Source: an uncultured Nitrospira sp. (lineage in GTDB: Bacteria; Nitrospirota; Nitrospiria; Nitrospirales; Nitrospiraceae). From it: 26,314 nt of DNA. Made by a program: the position numbers and the translations under genes. Numbering within the stretch: position 1 is the first letter of the stretch; every line of letters begins with the position of its first letter. The notes below the pieces were generated by a model. The model did no database searches. It had not been told where the DNA came from and saw only the letters and a list, made by a program, of their open reading frames with translations. The stretch is from NCBI GenBank assembly GCA_946479785.1, contig CAMLHQ010000043.1, positions 1 through 26,314 of the forward strand. The letters are read 5' to 3'. Below, piece by piece: positions 1 to 7,736 of this stretch.

Positions 1-1
1 T

Positions 2-1051
2 GACGGCTTCACTGACACTCCAGGACCCGTTGGACGTAATCGACAACGATTGACTAGCCGGGTTCGCCGCTCCTTGAGTGGCGCTGAAAGTCAGACTAGA
101 CGGGCTTATAGTCAACGTGGGTGTTGGAGCTGAGACAGTAAACGTGACGGGAATCGACTGAGGAGAATTGGTCGCTCCCGATCCGGTGACCGTAATTGAG
201 GCAGAATATGTGGCCGCTGAAAGCCCAGCGACATTGGCCGTAGCAGTAAAAGATCCTGGCGCGGCACCGGAAATCGGGGATATCGAGAGCCATGATGCCG
301 TGCTCGATACACTCCAACTTAACGTGCCGGTTCCGGCATTGCTGATGTTCACCACCTGTGCAGCTGGGTTACTGCCGCCTTGGGTTGCCGAAAAGGTAAG
401 GCTGGACGGAACGAGATTAATGGTTGGTATCTGCGGTGCGGTAAGGGTGAGGTTGGCTGTGACGGTTTGCGGAGTATTGGTTGCACCGGTCGCCGAAATC
501 GTAACGGGTGTCGAATAGGTGCCCGCCGCCATCCCTGCGGTATTGACGTTCAACGTGATTGAGCCTGAACCGGTTCCGGTCAAGACACTCGGCGTTAACC
601 ATGTTGCATTCTCCGAAATCGACCAGTTGAGAGTGCCTGCTCCTGTATTGTTGATGGTAAGTGTTTGTGCGCTCGGATTGCTTCCACCTTGCACGCCGGT
701 AAACGAAAGGGTTGTTGCGCTGAGCCCGATCGTCGGTGTCGGCGCCGCGGTGATCGAGAGCGTGACAGCAACCGATTGAGGTGTGTTCGTAGCTCCAGTC
801 GCGCCAATCGTAATAGTTCCTGTATAGTTGCCAATTGAAAGCCCGCTGATATTGGCTCCGACGTTAAACGATCCGGTGTTTGTCCCCGATGCAGCAGAGC
901 CGCCGTTTATATTCAGCCAAGCGGCTGTCGATGTAGCAGTCCAACTGAGCGTTCCTGTTCCGCTGTTTGTGATCGTTACCAATTGGCTTACAGGATTGGC
1001 GCCGTTCTGAACCGCGGAAAATGAAATCGATGACGGATTCTGTGCGATCGT
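2..1051 (-). repeat. Tandem BACON-like coding repeats (three full, one partial)
   Basis: Translation of the minus strand gives three complete units of about 100 residues at 1051-743, 736-437 and 430-131, and a fourth beginning at 118 and cut by the window edge. Units 2 to 4 share LSFTGVQGGSNP / LTFSATQGGSNP / LTFSATQGAANP at their start. Units 1 to 3 share GATNTPQ or GATNSPQ near their end. The repeat is clear at protein level; the DNA copies have diverged. Confidence 0.85.
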
Positions 1052-1666
1052 CGGCGTCGATGGTGGAGGAGCAACACTCGACGTCGTTGGCGAAATGAGT
1101 TGGGTGAGACCGGAGATTGCTGTCGTGAGTCTCTGCATGCTCCGTCCGCCTGCGGCAGCACTTCCTGACGTCGACGAACCTGCGGCCGCCATTCCTGCCA
1201 GTGGAGTAGAGGTAGGGGATGTCGAAGTCGTGGGACTCGATAGGACACCGGCAAGTGGGGAGGTCGTTGTCGAAGATGCTTTCGCTGGTGCAACACCGAT
1301 CGAAGTGTTTTGGTTCAGCGCAGTCGTAGTAGAATCCTTGCTCTGAAGCGTCGTGGAATCGGTCGAAGTCGTACCTGCGCTTAAACCTACTGATGAAGAT
1401 GGTGTCTTTGGTGTTTCCACCAAAGCGGTAGCAAGCGGTGGTGATTTTCTGATCAGTTTGTGTGGCTTTCGGACATTCGGTAGAACTTTGGCATTGGTTC
1501 GAGGATCAGTTGATTGAATATTAGCCTTCTCCTGTCCCAGCGCGATTAACTGTTCGGCAAAAGCAGAAGTGGCAATGGGAAACAAGGAAATCTGGCCCGT
1601 TAAGACGGAGAAAAAAAGGGGGGAAATAAGAAGTCCCTTCTGAAACGCGGATATCATGTGACGCAT
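2..1666 (-). CDS. Secreted BACON-repeat protein, N-terminal 555 residues (runs off left edge)
   Basis: This is an open minus-strand frame from ATG at 1666 to the window edge with no stop. GGAGG lies 11 nt upstream of the ATG, and an in-frame stop further upstream makes this the first ATG. Residues 1-37 form a signal peptide: basic start, hydrophobic core, AFA|EQ cleavage site. Residues 38-205 are a Ser/Thr/Pro/Ala-rich, low-complexity linker. From residue 206 there are about 100-residue tandem repeats (206-308, 311-410, 413-512, 517 onward). Each starts with a pattern like SSLTFSATQGGSNPAAQ, then GTGTLSWS, a conserved Trp-Leu, and GATNTPQ near its end. This matches BACON-type beta-sandwich domains, which are commonly found in exported proteins and often linked to carbohydrate or mucin binding. 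I infer an exported or surface protein; the C-terminus, anchor and any enzymatic domain lie outside the window. It is divergent from the sugar dehydrogenase gene. Confidence 0.85.
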   Translation of the reverse strand, partial: MRHMISAFQKGLLISPLFFSVLTGQISLFPIATSAFAEQLIALGQEKANIQSTDPRTNAKVLPNVRKPHKLIRKSPPLATALVETPKTPSSSVGLSAGTTSTDSTTLQSKDSTTTALNQNTSIGVAPAKASSTTTSPLAGVLSSPTTSTSPTSTPLAGMAAAGSSTSGSAAAGGRSMQRLTTAISGLTQLISPTTSSVAPPPSTPTIAQNPSSISFSAVQNGANPVSQLVTITNSGTGTLSWTATSTAAWLNINGGSAASGTNTGSFNVGANISGLSIGNYTGTITIGATGATNTPQSVAVTLSITAAPTPTIGLSATTLSFTGVQGGSNPSAQTLTINNTGAGTLNWSISENATWLTPSVLTGTGSGSITLNVNTAGMAAGTYSTPVTISATGATNTPQTVTANLTLTAPQIPTINLVPSSLTFSATQGGSNPAAQVVNISNAGTGTLSWSVSSTASWLSISPISGAAPGSFTATANVAGLSAATYSASITVTGSGATNSPQSIPVTFTVSAPTPTLTISPSSLTFSATQGAANPASQSLSITSNGSWSVSEAV

Positions 1667-1895
1667 GGAACGAGGGGCCTCCGTACCCCCTGCGGTGGAA
1701 ATGAGCAAAAGTGGTGCCTTTGAGGAATTGTTTCGGAGAAGAGGGCGGATCCACTGATAAGAAAGGGGAATTTGCGTCCTTTATCAAGGTGACGATGTGT
1801 TGGGAAAACAAGAGTCCGTCTACAGGCAGAGACAGGGACTCGCCCATATGAACAGATAAAGTAACTGTTTATATCTACTAGCCTATCTAGTTAAT

Positions 1896-1905
1896 CGCAA
1901 TTGCG
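1896..1905. promoter_or_regulatory. Perfect 10-bp palindrome, possible operator
   Basis: The sequence CGCAATTGCG is perfectly self-complementary. It lies in the AT-rich core of the divergent intergenic region, next to a second small dyad (ACTAG at 1877-1881, CTAGT at 1887-1891). The position would suit a regulator acting on both flanking genes, but a 10-bp palindrome alone is weak evidence. Confidence 0.25.
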
Positions 1906-1985
1906 TTCATGAAATTCAGCTCAGCATTCTCGTCTCATGGACGTGAGAATTAGGATGGCTGGCCGAACACAAATTCTAGCGTTCA

Positions 1986-2062
1986 TACAGAATGGAGGGG
2001 AGTCAACAAAGCCATTGTCTCGCGAGTTTATTGACGAGAGACAATCCTTCTGCCATTCTGTA
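1986..2062 (+). promoter_or_regulatory. Nested inverted repeats in the 5' leader of the sugar dehydrogenase gene
   Basis: An outer perfect 10-bp inverted repeat (TACAGAATGG at 1986-1995, CCATTCTGTA at 2053-2062) encloses an inner perfect 8-bp repeat (ATTGTCTC at 2014-2021, GAGACAAT at 2038-2045). A further hairpin sits upstream at 1926-1950 (ATTCTCGTC against GACGTGAGAAT with a 2-nt bulge and 5-nt loop). The outer arm ends 11 nt before the AAGGAGAG ribosome binding site at 2073-2080. The element could be a structured mRNA leader or a pair of protein-binding dyads. No known riboswitch class is recognised. Confidence 0.4.
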
Positions 2063-2085
2063 AAAAATCTGCAAGGAGAGAGTTC

Positions 2086-3387
2086 ATGGCGAAACAGAAT
2101 ATGAAAGAGCGAACCGTTGCAGTTGTTGGCCTTGGGTATGTCGGCCTTCCTATTGCCGTGGCATTTGGCAAACGCCATTGCACCATCGGCTTCGATATCA
2201 ACAAGGCCAAGGTCGAAGAACTTCAGAAAGCTTTCGATCGGACCGGGGAAGTATCCGCGGCTGATTTGAAGGCGTCCGACGTGCAGTATAGTGCAGATCC
2301 TGTCGATCTCAAAAAGGCCGACTTCATCATTGTCGCAGTACCCACGCCCATCAATGAGGCACTCCAGCCGGATCTGAAAGCACTCCGGATGTCTTCTGAG
2401 CTGATCGGGAAAAACATGTCGCCCGGTACGATAGTGGTGTACGAGTCCACAGTGTTTCCCGGAGCGACCGAAGAAGTATGTCTGCCGATTCTGGAAAAAA
2501 CGTCCGGCCTCAAAGCAGGTGTGGATTTCAAAGTGGGTTATTCGCCGGAGCGTATCAACCCGGGTGATAAAGAGCATACGCTTGAGAAAATCGTCAAAGT
2601 GGTGTCGGCCCAGGATGAGGAGTCGCTTGAGATTGTCGCTGCCACCTACGGACTTGTGGTGAAGGCCGGCGTTCATAAGGCCTCGAGCATCAAGGTCGCA
2701 GAAGCCGCCAAGGTCATTGAGAATACGCAGCGCGATCTGAATATCGCATTGATGAATGAGTTGGCGCTTATCTTTCACCGTCTTGGTATCGATACCAAAG
2801 GGGTGCTTGAAGCCGCGGGGACGAAATGGAACTTCCTAAAATTTTCCCCGGGACTGGTAGGAGGCCATTGCATCGGCGTGGATCCATATTATTTAACCCA
2901 TAAAGCAGAATCTGTTGGATATCACCCGCAAGTCATCCTTGCCGGACGTCGAATTAACAATGGCATGGGCAAATTCGTGGCTGAACAAACAATGAAACGG
3001 CTGGGGCAGCTTGGCCGGCCGGTCAATGAACTCAAGGTCTCTGTTCTGGGGTTGACATTCAAGGAAAACGTGCCTGATTTACGCAATAGCAAGGTTCCGG
3101 ACATTATCAAGGAGTTGCAAGAGTACGGTGTCCAAGTGGTCGTGCATGATCCTCTCGCAGACTCGGAGGAAGCTGTCGCCGAGTACGGACTCCACCTAAG
3201 TGAGTGGGGGAGTCTGACGAATGCGGATGGAATCGTGCTGGCCGTGGCACATCAAGCCTATGTGGAAATGGGTCCGCAGAAGATTCTGGACCTTCTTCGG
3301 AGCCGGGAACGGGGCCTAGTCATCGACGTGAAGAGCGTTCTGGACCAAAGCAAGCTTCCCAAATCTCTCGCCTATTGGCGGCTGTAA
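2086..3387 (+). CDS. UDP-N-acetylhexosamine 6-dehydrogenase family (WbpA/TviB-like)
   Basis: This 433-residue NAD-dependent nucleotide-sugar dehydrogenase would oxidise C6 of a UDP-sugar to the uronic acid in the cytoplasm. The N-terminal Rossmann motif VVGLGYVGLP lies at residues 13-22. The middle domain contains the conserved helix with AEAAKVIENTQRDLN at about 205-219. The catalytic cysteine is C262 in GGHCIGVDPYYL, the signature of the WbpA/TviB branch rather than the GFGGSCFPKD type of UDP-glucose dehydrogenase. The UDP-binding C-terminal domain has LGLTFKENVPDLRNSK near residue 323. AAGGAGAG at 2073-2080 supports the start. Family knowledge points to UDP-GlcNAc or UDP-GalNAc as substrate, but substrate cannot be fixed from sequence alone. 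It likely feeds surface polysaccharide synthesis, as may the decarboxylase-like gene at 14234. Confidence 0.85.
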   Translation: MAKQNMKERTVAVVGLGYVGLPIAVAFGKRHCTIGFDINKAKVEELQKAFDRTGEVSAADLKASDVQYSADPVDLKKADFIIVAVPTPINEALQPDLKALRMSSELIGKNMSPGTIVVYESTVFPGATEEVCLPILEKTSGLKAGVDFKVGYSPERINPGDKEHTLEKIVKVVSAQDEESLEIVAATYGLVVKAGVHKASSIKVAEAAKVIENTQRDLNIALMNELALIFHRLGIDTKGVLEAAGTKWNFLKFSPGLVGGHCIGVDPYYLTHKAESVGYHPQVILAGRRINNGMGKFVAEQTMKRLGQLGRPVNELKVSVLGLTFKENVPDLRNSKVPDIIKELQEYGVQVVVHDPLADSEEAVAEYGLHLSEWGSLTNADGIVLAVAHQAYVEMGPQKILDLLRSRERGLVIDVKSVLDQSKLPKSLAYWRL

Positions 3388-3543
3388 CAAAGCGCCGACC
3401 CTCCGGTTCATTCAGGCAAACCGGCAGACTGAATTCAAAAGCAAACAGAGATCTCGCACGATTTCCCGCATGTGGGCGGATTTCACTTTTTCTATTCAAT
3501 GTATTGCGGCTGGTGTAGACTCACCTTGCCACGGTTTTTCATT

Positions 3544-3569
3544 AAGCGCTGAGCGGGGTTCAGCGTTTT
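3544..3569 (+). terminator. Possible weak terminator or leader hairpin ahead of the secretin gene
   Basis: AAGCGCTGA (3544-3552) pairs with TCAGCGTTT (3560-3568), with one G-T wobble and a 7-nt loop, and is followed by only one more T. The short T tract partly belongs to the stem. It lies 157 bp past the dehydrogenase stop and 24 bp before the secretin start, so it could end the upstream transcript or be a leader structure of the secretion operon. Confidence 0.3.
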
Positions 3570-3591
3570 CACAATTCATTAGGGATCAGCT

Positions 3592-5961
3592 ATGCATTGC
3601 ATGCAAGCCAGCTATCTCCCTCTGCGTCGCGCTTCAATCACACTCTGCGCTCTCGCAAGTATCATTCTCATTGCCGGGTGCGCGGCTTTTGATTCCAACG
3701 ATGTGAAGCGCGGAGACCAACACCTTGCGGCCGGTAAATGGGAAGAGGCCAGTATGGCCTATCGACAAGCACTCAAAGAAGCACCCTTTGACGTGTCCTT
3801 AATGGAAAAGTACAACTTGGCCCGAGAGCGCGCTGCGGCGCTGTATCAGGAGCGGGGGCGCGCCGCTCTCAAAGATCATCAAATCGACCTGGCCTTGGAA
3901 CAGTTCAAGCGAGCGCTGGCGATCGAGCCATCAAATCCCGAGCATCAGGCTGCACTGGCTGAAGCTCTTCGTTTGAAGGAGGCAAGAGAGCACTATCGCG
4001 AAGCCGACCGTTTAGCCCAGTTGGGCCGCGTCGATGAAGCTATGGAAGGGTTCGCCAAATCCGCGGAACTCGATCCGTCGTTTGCTGAGCCGCTCGAAGG
4101 GATTTCCAAGCTTACGGAAACTCAGCAGGCTCGTGATCGGGAGGATCAGCGGAAGCAGCCGATAAGCCTGCGTTTTCGGAATGCCGGGCTCAAAGAAGTG
4201 CTCGAAGGGATCGGGAAGGCGGGAGGGATCAACCTGATTTTCGATCGGGATGTCCGCAACGATCCGGTCACGATCGCGATCGAAGATACGCCGTTCGATG
4301 ATGCGCTCAATCTAATTTTGAACAGCAACAACCTGTTTTCCAGAGTCGTATCGCCGGGTGTCATGATCGTCAGTCCGAATACCAAGCAGAAACAAGAACA
4401 GTATCAGGACTTGATGATCCGGACATTTTATCTATCCAATGCCAAAGCAAAGGACATGCTGGTGTTGCTGAAGGGCATGCTGGATTCAAAGCGCATGCAC
4501 GCGAACGAGCAATTGAACACGATCGTCATACGCGATCAGCCTGAAAAGCTGGAGATGGCGGAGAAGATCATCATGGCGAATGATCGCCAAGATTCCGAAG
4601 TTCTCTTCGACGTCGAGGTCCTGGAAGTCGACCGCACCATCGATCAGACCTATGGACTGACCTACCCCAAGCAAATCGCGGCGGCGATGGTCCCTCCGGG
4701 TTTTACGGGAACCATTGCCGGAGATGTGGCTCCCCAATTCTCGATGGATAATTTAACGAATCTGGGCCCAGGGAACTATCTATTCAAACTGCCGACCAAT
4801 GTGCAGTTGGACTTCTTCAAGCAGATTACGGATGCCAAGACTCTGGCTGCCCCGAAAGTGCGTGTCGTGAACAACAAGAAGGCTGAAATTAACATCGGTA
4901 ATAAGCAACCGATTCTGTTATCCACCACGAACGTGCTGCCTGGTCAAGCCGCGACCGGGGCAGTCCCGACGACTTCGACCGTGACGTCAGTGGAATTTCG
5001 TGACACTGGCGTCAAATTGACCGTGGAGCCTGCGATTCATCTTGGCAATGAGCTGTCGTTGAAGATGAAGATCGAGGTGGTGCGCCTAGGCGATCAGGTG
5101 ATCCTTCAGGCAAACCCTCCAATTACCCAGTTTCAATTTGGGAATCGGGTTGCGGAAACGATGTTGAATGTGCGGGATGGCGAGACGATCGTGCTGGGCG
5201 GCTTGCTTCAAGAAGAAGATCGCCGGACACGCGTGACGATCCCATGGATCGGCGACCTGCCCTTCATCGGTAACCTGATCAGTTCGTTCAAAACCCAGCG
5301 GGTGACGACGGAAGTGATCTTGACGCTCACGCCGCACATCGTGCAGGCCATGACGCCGCCGAGCTTAAGTCGGCAGGCGTTCTGGTCTGGGACAGAATCC
5401 ACCTATTCCAACACCACGATGTTTACCCCACACAATAGTAACAGGACTGTCGCAGCGGCGAATATAAAGGGGGGCGATGCATCACTGGCTCATGGTTCGG
5501 TTGCGTTAAAAGGAAAGACGGTTGGAAAGGTGCCATCCGCTTCGCTCACCAAGATGCTGACGGTTGGACCGGTCGCATCGGTCAAGCCCGATGAGTCAAT
5601 TGTCCCACTGGGAAAAGAGTTTAAGCTCGCCATTCAAGACGAGCGATTGCGGCCTGACAAGAACGGCATCTTTCATCTCCAATACGACCCTAATGTGTTG
5701 GACTTGAAGGGGTTGATTGACGCGGAGGTCATTCAGCTTGATCAAGGGGACCTGCCGCCATCAGCCGTAGCTGAAGCCGTCGTCGCTTTTCGTGTCGGCT
5801 CTTCCGCTCCACGAGCCGCAAGCGGTGGCCGAATGGTGACGGCCAGGTTTATGGCCAAGGCGCCCGGAGTCTCTCCAATTCGTGTCGCGCTGATGGATGG
5901 AAATGGAGAGAGCACAGCCGGAACGGCGCTCGATGGGAAGGGGATTGTGAGGGTGCGGTGA
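3592..5961 (+). CDS. gspD: GspD/PilQ-family secretin lipoprotein with TPR and C-terminal cohesin-like domain
   Basis: This 789-residue outer-membrane channel subunit is the first gene of the secretion cluster. Residues 1-30 form a lipoprotein signal peptide with lipobox LIAGC (Cys30), so it may need no separate pilotin. Residues 36-180 are TPR-like helical repeats (GDQHLAAGKWEEASMAYRQA, then QIDLALEQFKRALAIEP). Residues 190-262 resemble a secretin short N-terminal (STN) domain, and about 275-330 an N1-type domain. The secretin core is about 335-585 and includes the diagnostic TIPWIGDLPFIGNLI (549-563) and a DGETIVLGGLLQ strand. Residues about 660-789 look like a cohesin-type beta sandwich (LAIQDERLRPDKNGIFHLQYDP, FMAKAPG, terminal VALMDG). 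AGGGA upstream supports the start; ATG at 3601 is an alternative. The stop overlaps the GTG of the next gene. Confidence 0.88.
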   Translation: MHCMQASYLPLRRASITLCALASIILIAGCAAFDSNDVKRGDQHLAAGKWEEASMAYRQALKEAPFDVSLMEKYNLARERAAALYQERGRAALKDHQIDLALEQFKRALAIEPSNPEHQAALAEALRLKEAREHYREADRLAQLGRVDEAMEGFAKSAELDPSFAEPLEGISKLTETQQARDREDQRKQPISLRFRNAGLKEVLEGIGKAGGINLIFDRDVRNDPVTIAIEDTPFDDALNLILNSNNLFSRVVSPGVMIVSPNTKQKQEQYQDLMIRTFYLSNAKAKDMLVLLKGMLDSKRMHANEQLNTIVIRDQPEKLEMAEKIIMANDRQDSEVLFDVEVLEVDRTIDQTYGLTYPKQIAAAMVPPGFTGTIAGDVAPQFSMDNLTNLGPGNYLFKLPTNVQLDFFKQITDAKTLAAPKVRVVNNKKAEINIGNKQPILLSTTNVLPGQAATGAVPTTSTVTSVEFRDTGVKLTVEPAIHLGNELSLKMKIEVVRLGDQVILQANPPITQFQFGNRVAETMLNVRDGETIVLGGLLQEEDRRTRVTIPWIGDLPFIGNLISSFKTQRVTTEVILTLTPHIVQAMTPPSLSRQAFWSGTESTYSNTTMFTPHNSNRTVAAANIKGGDASLAHGSVALKGKTVGKVPSASLTKMLTVGPVASVKPDESIVPLGKEFKLAIQDERLRPDKNGIFHLQYDPNVLDLKGLIDAEVIQLDQGDLPPSAVAEAVVAFRVGSSAPRAASGGRMVTARFMAKAPGVSPIRVALMDGNGESTAGTALDGKGIVRVR

Positions 5962-6464
5962 AGGAAGCAGGGGTCACCCTCTTAGAACTGCTGGTGACTC
6001 TGACGATTGTCATGATCCTGGCCTCCGTCGCACTTCCCTTGAGCCGTGTCTCTGCCAAGCGAACACACGAAATCGAATTGCGTCAACATTTGAGGATTAT
6101 GCGTGCCGCCATTGATACATTCAAGGTGGAATGGAATCGGGACGGCGACGTTCTCATTGGTTCCTTGTGCGTGAAAAATAAATTGTCCTGCAAGGGTGTT
6201 ACGAGCATCTACGGCTATCCCAAATCGTTGGAGATGCTGTTGGGAGTCAAGCTGACCAGTGAGGAAGCGATGGTCCGAGGAACAACAATCAGGCGATACC
6301 TTCGAAATCTACCTATTGATCCCATGACCGGCGAAGCAAACTGGCAATTCCGTTGCTACAAGGATGCGCCGAACGCGGCAAGTTGGTGTGGAGACGATGT
6401 CTATGATGTCATGACGATGAGTCAGGAGACGGCGTTGGATGGAACACGATATCGCGATTGGTGA
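5958..6464 (+). CDS. Type II secretion pseudopilin with short leader
   Basis: This 168-residue pseudopilin starts at GTG 5958, overlapping the secretin stop (GTGA). The prepilin leader is only five residues: cleavage after G5 in KEAG|VTLLELLVTL, with the conserved Glu at +5 (E10) and a Val rather than Phe at +1. A hydrophobic helix spans about 6-28. The globular part carries four cysteines, arranged as SLCVKNKLSC and RCYKDAPNAASWC, which suggests periplasmic disulfides. RNLPIDPMTGEANWQF resembles the LPKDPWG region of GspG. It would be inserted into the inner membrane and assembled by GspE/GspF. Which pseudopilin class it belongs to is unclear; its gene overlaps the next pseudopilin gene by 26 bp. 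Confidence 0.85.
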   Translation: MKEAGVTLLELLVTLTIVMILASVALPLSRVSAKRTHEIELRQHLRIMRAAIDTFKVEWNRDGDVLIGSLCVKNKLSCKGVTSIYGYPKSLEMLLGVKLTSEEAMVRGTTIRRYLRNLPIDPMTGEANWQFRCYKDAPNAASWCGDDVYDVMTMSQETALDGTRYRDW

Positions 6465-6840
6465 GTTCCGTCTCCAAGGGGCAAAGGGTTTTACGCTGAT
6501 CGAACTTCTGATCGTGGTGTCGATCATCGGCATTTTGGCAACCTTGGCTGCTCCGAACTATCAGGCTTCGGTGATCAAAGCGAGGGAGGCGGCGTTGCGA
6601 CAGGATTTATTCACGCTTCGAGATGTGCTCGATCAACATCGAGCGGATCAAGGGAAGTATCCTCCATCGCTCCAGTCATTGGTAGGCGCAGGCTACCTTC
6701 GAGCGATTCCCAAGGACCCCTTCACCAATTCTGACACCTCATGGCAGGAGATGACTGATGCGACGGAGGGCGGGGTCTTCGACGTATTTTCCGGTTCTGA
6801 ATTTGTCGGTACGAACGGAACACCGTATAATCGCTGGTAA
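6439..6840 (+). CDS. gspG: GspG-like major pseudopilin
   Basis: This 133-residue protein has a classical type IV prepilin leader: 17 residues ending QGAKG|FTLIELLIVVSIIGILA, with Phe at +1 and Glu at +5 (E22). The transmembrane helix is about 18-40. The small globular domain contains DQHRADQGKYPPSLQSLVGAGYLRAIPKDPF, the GspG core pattern in which processed subunits stack into the pseudopilus. The start lies inside the previous gene (26-bp overlap), which suggests translational coupling. The leader is cleaved by a prepilin peptidase that is not encoded in this window. Confidence 0.88.
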   Translation: MEHDIAIGEFRLQGAKGFTLIELLIVVSIIGILATLAAPNYQASVIKAREAALRQDLFTLRDVLDQHRADQGKYPPSLQSLVGAGYLRAIPKDPFTNSDTSWQEMTDATEGGVFDVFSGSEFVGTNGTPYNRW

Positions 6841-6842
6841 CC

Positions 6843-7682
6843 ATGCGACAACACGTTCATCAATCACGTCTCCGTTCACCGCGATTGCATGATTCTGCTG
6901 CCCTACGGGCCTTTGCCATATGTGCCATCGGCATGGTGGCTCTTGCTGCGGCCGCTTGTGGTGAGCTGGAGCCTATGGTTGAGCCTGAGATAGTCGATCT
7001 TCAGCTGACCCTTGATACCCTCAAAACGCAGGTTCGCGATGCGCAGCGCAATCTGGTCGAAGTGCGTGCTGAACTCGAATCACGGCGGCAAGAGTTGGCC
7101 GATGCGCAGGTGGCCCGTGCACAGCTCGAAGGTCGAGTGCGGGAAGCAGAACGGCGAGTTACCGAAGCTCGTCACGTCATCGAATTACAGCGAGAAGAAT
7201 TGATCGCGGCGCGAGCAGAGCGGGAACGAGTGTTCCGAAGTAGTTCTCAGTCGCAGAACCAGATGAAACAGTTCCAGAAGAGGGTCTCGAAGTCGGGTAA
7301 TCAATCCGGCGGTGAGGCAAGCAGCGAGGTTGCACCGGCCGCTGCATCGCTTCAGCGGTCACCAAAGGCGGTTGGCATGCCGCGTTCCGCGGTACCGGCG
7401 ATCAATGCCCAGTTAGACAAGGTGTCAGCTATGCCCGCCGCTCTCAGGCAAGGTGAGTTGTCTGATGAGCAACGGAATCAGAAGACTCCTGTTAGATACA
7501 TCGCAGTGAAGGCGGGCGACACCTTATGGAGTATCTCGCGCAAGTACCGCATCGGTCTCAATCGATTGCGGTCGCTCAACCATTTGGACGGCAATCAGAT
7601 CGAGGTCGGTCAGGCTTTATGGGTGTCAGAAGACCGGACCACACCGGACTTAGCTGTTCAGATGGCAGAGCCCTATCCATAA
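6843..7682 (+). CDS. Coiled-coil lipoprotein with C-terminal LysM domain
   Basis: This 279-residue envelope protein lies inside the secretion cluster, 2 bp after gspG. A long N-terminal signal ends in a lipobox-like AAAACG (Cys39), preceded by a hydrophobic run. Residues about 48-135 are a heptad-rich coiled coil (repeated Leu, Glu, Arg, Gln). A Ser/Pro/Ala linker follows. Residues 219-261 form a LysM module (VKAGDTLWSISRKYRIGLNRL, then GQALWV) expected to bind peptidoglycan. I infer a lipid-anchored protein that ties the secretion apparatus to the cell wall, a role played in related machines by FimV, TsaP or similar LysM proteins. No close named homologue is recognised. Confidence 0.75.
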   Translation: MRQHVHQSRLRSPRLHDSAALRAFAICAIGMVALAAAACGELEPMVEPEIVDLQLTLDTLKTQVRDAQRNLVEVRAELESRRQELADAQVARAQLEGRVREAERRVTEARHVIELQREELIAARAERERVFRSSSQSQNQMKQFQKRVSKSGNQSGGEASSEVAPAAASLQRSPKAVGMPRSAVPAINAQLDKVSAMPAALRQGELSDEQRNQKTPVRYIAVKAGDTLWSISRKYRIGLNRLRSLNHLDGNQIEVGQALWVSEDRTTPDLAVQMAEPYP

Positions 7683-7736
7683 GACGGCCATGCTCCGTCC
7701 CCGACGTCATCATATAGATCACGGTGAGCTGTAATC

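Larger units (their letters stand above)
1667..2085. other. Divergent intergenic region with several inverted repeats
   Basis: This 419-bp stretch between the minus-strand BACON gene and the plus-strand sugar dehydrogenase shows no convincing gene. A 108-codon minus-strand frame at 1521-1847 overlaps the BACON start and looks spurious. The region must hold both divergent promoters. Positions 1860-1910 are AT-rich and include a 10-bp palindrome, but I see no box pair strong enough to name. Its right half has a hairpin at 1926-1950 and two nested inverted repeats at 1986-2062. Confidence 0.6.

Noticed and set aside
168..518. Plus-strand frames at the left edge (168-518, 519-779, 1095-1346)
   Set aside because: They are the reverse of the BACON repeats; the minus strand is open over the whole stretch and has a signal peptide and repeated domains.
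1741..1795. Dyad TGATAA / TTATCA upstream of the BACON gene as a regulatory hairpin
   Set aside because: Only six bases pair, the rest of the arms are mismatched, and the T run needed for a terminator is missing.
1521..1847. 108-codon minus-strand frame starting ahead of the BACON gene
   Set aside because: It has no ribosome binding site, overlaps the signal-peptide region of the BACON protein in another frame, and has no recognisable domain.
1921..2778. 285-codon minus-strand frame over the sugar dehydrogenase gene
   Set aside because: It is antisense to a gene with clear family motifs, its translation resembles no protein family, and it looks like a by-product of codon bias.
3403..3424. 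Inverted repeat CCGGTT / AACCGG after the sugar dehydrogenase as a terminator
   Set aside because: The stem is only 6 bp with a 10-nt loop, and no T run follows.
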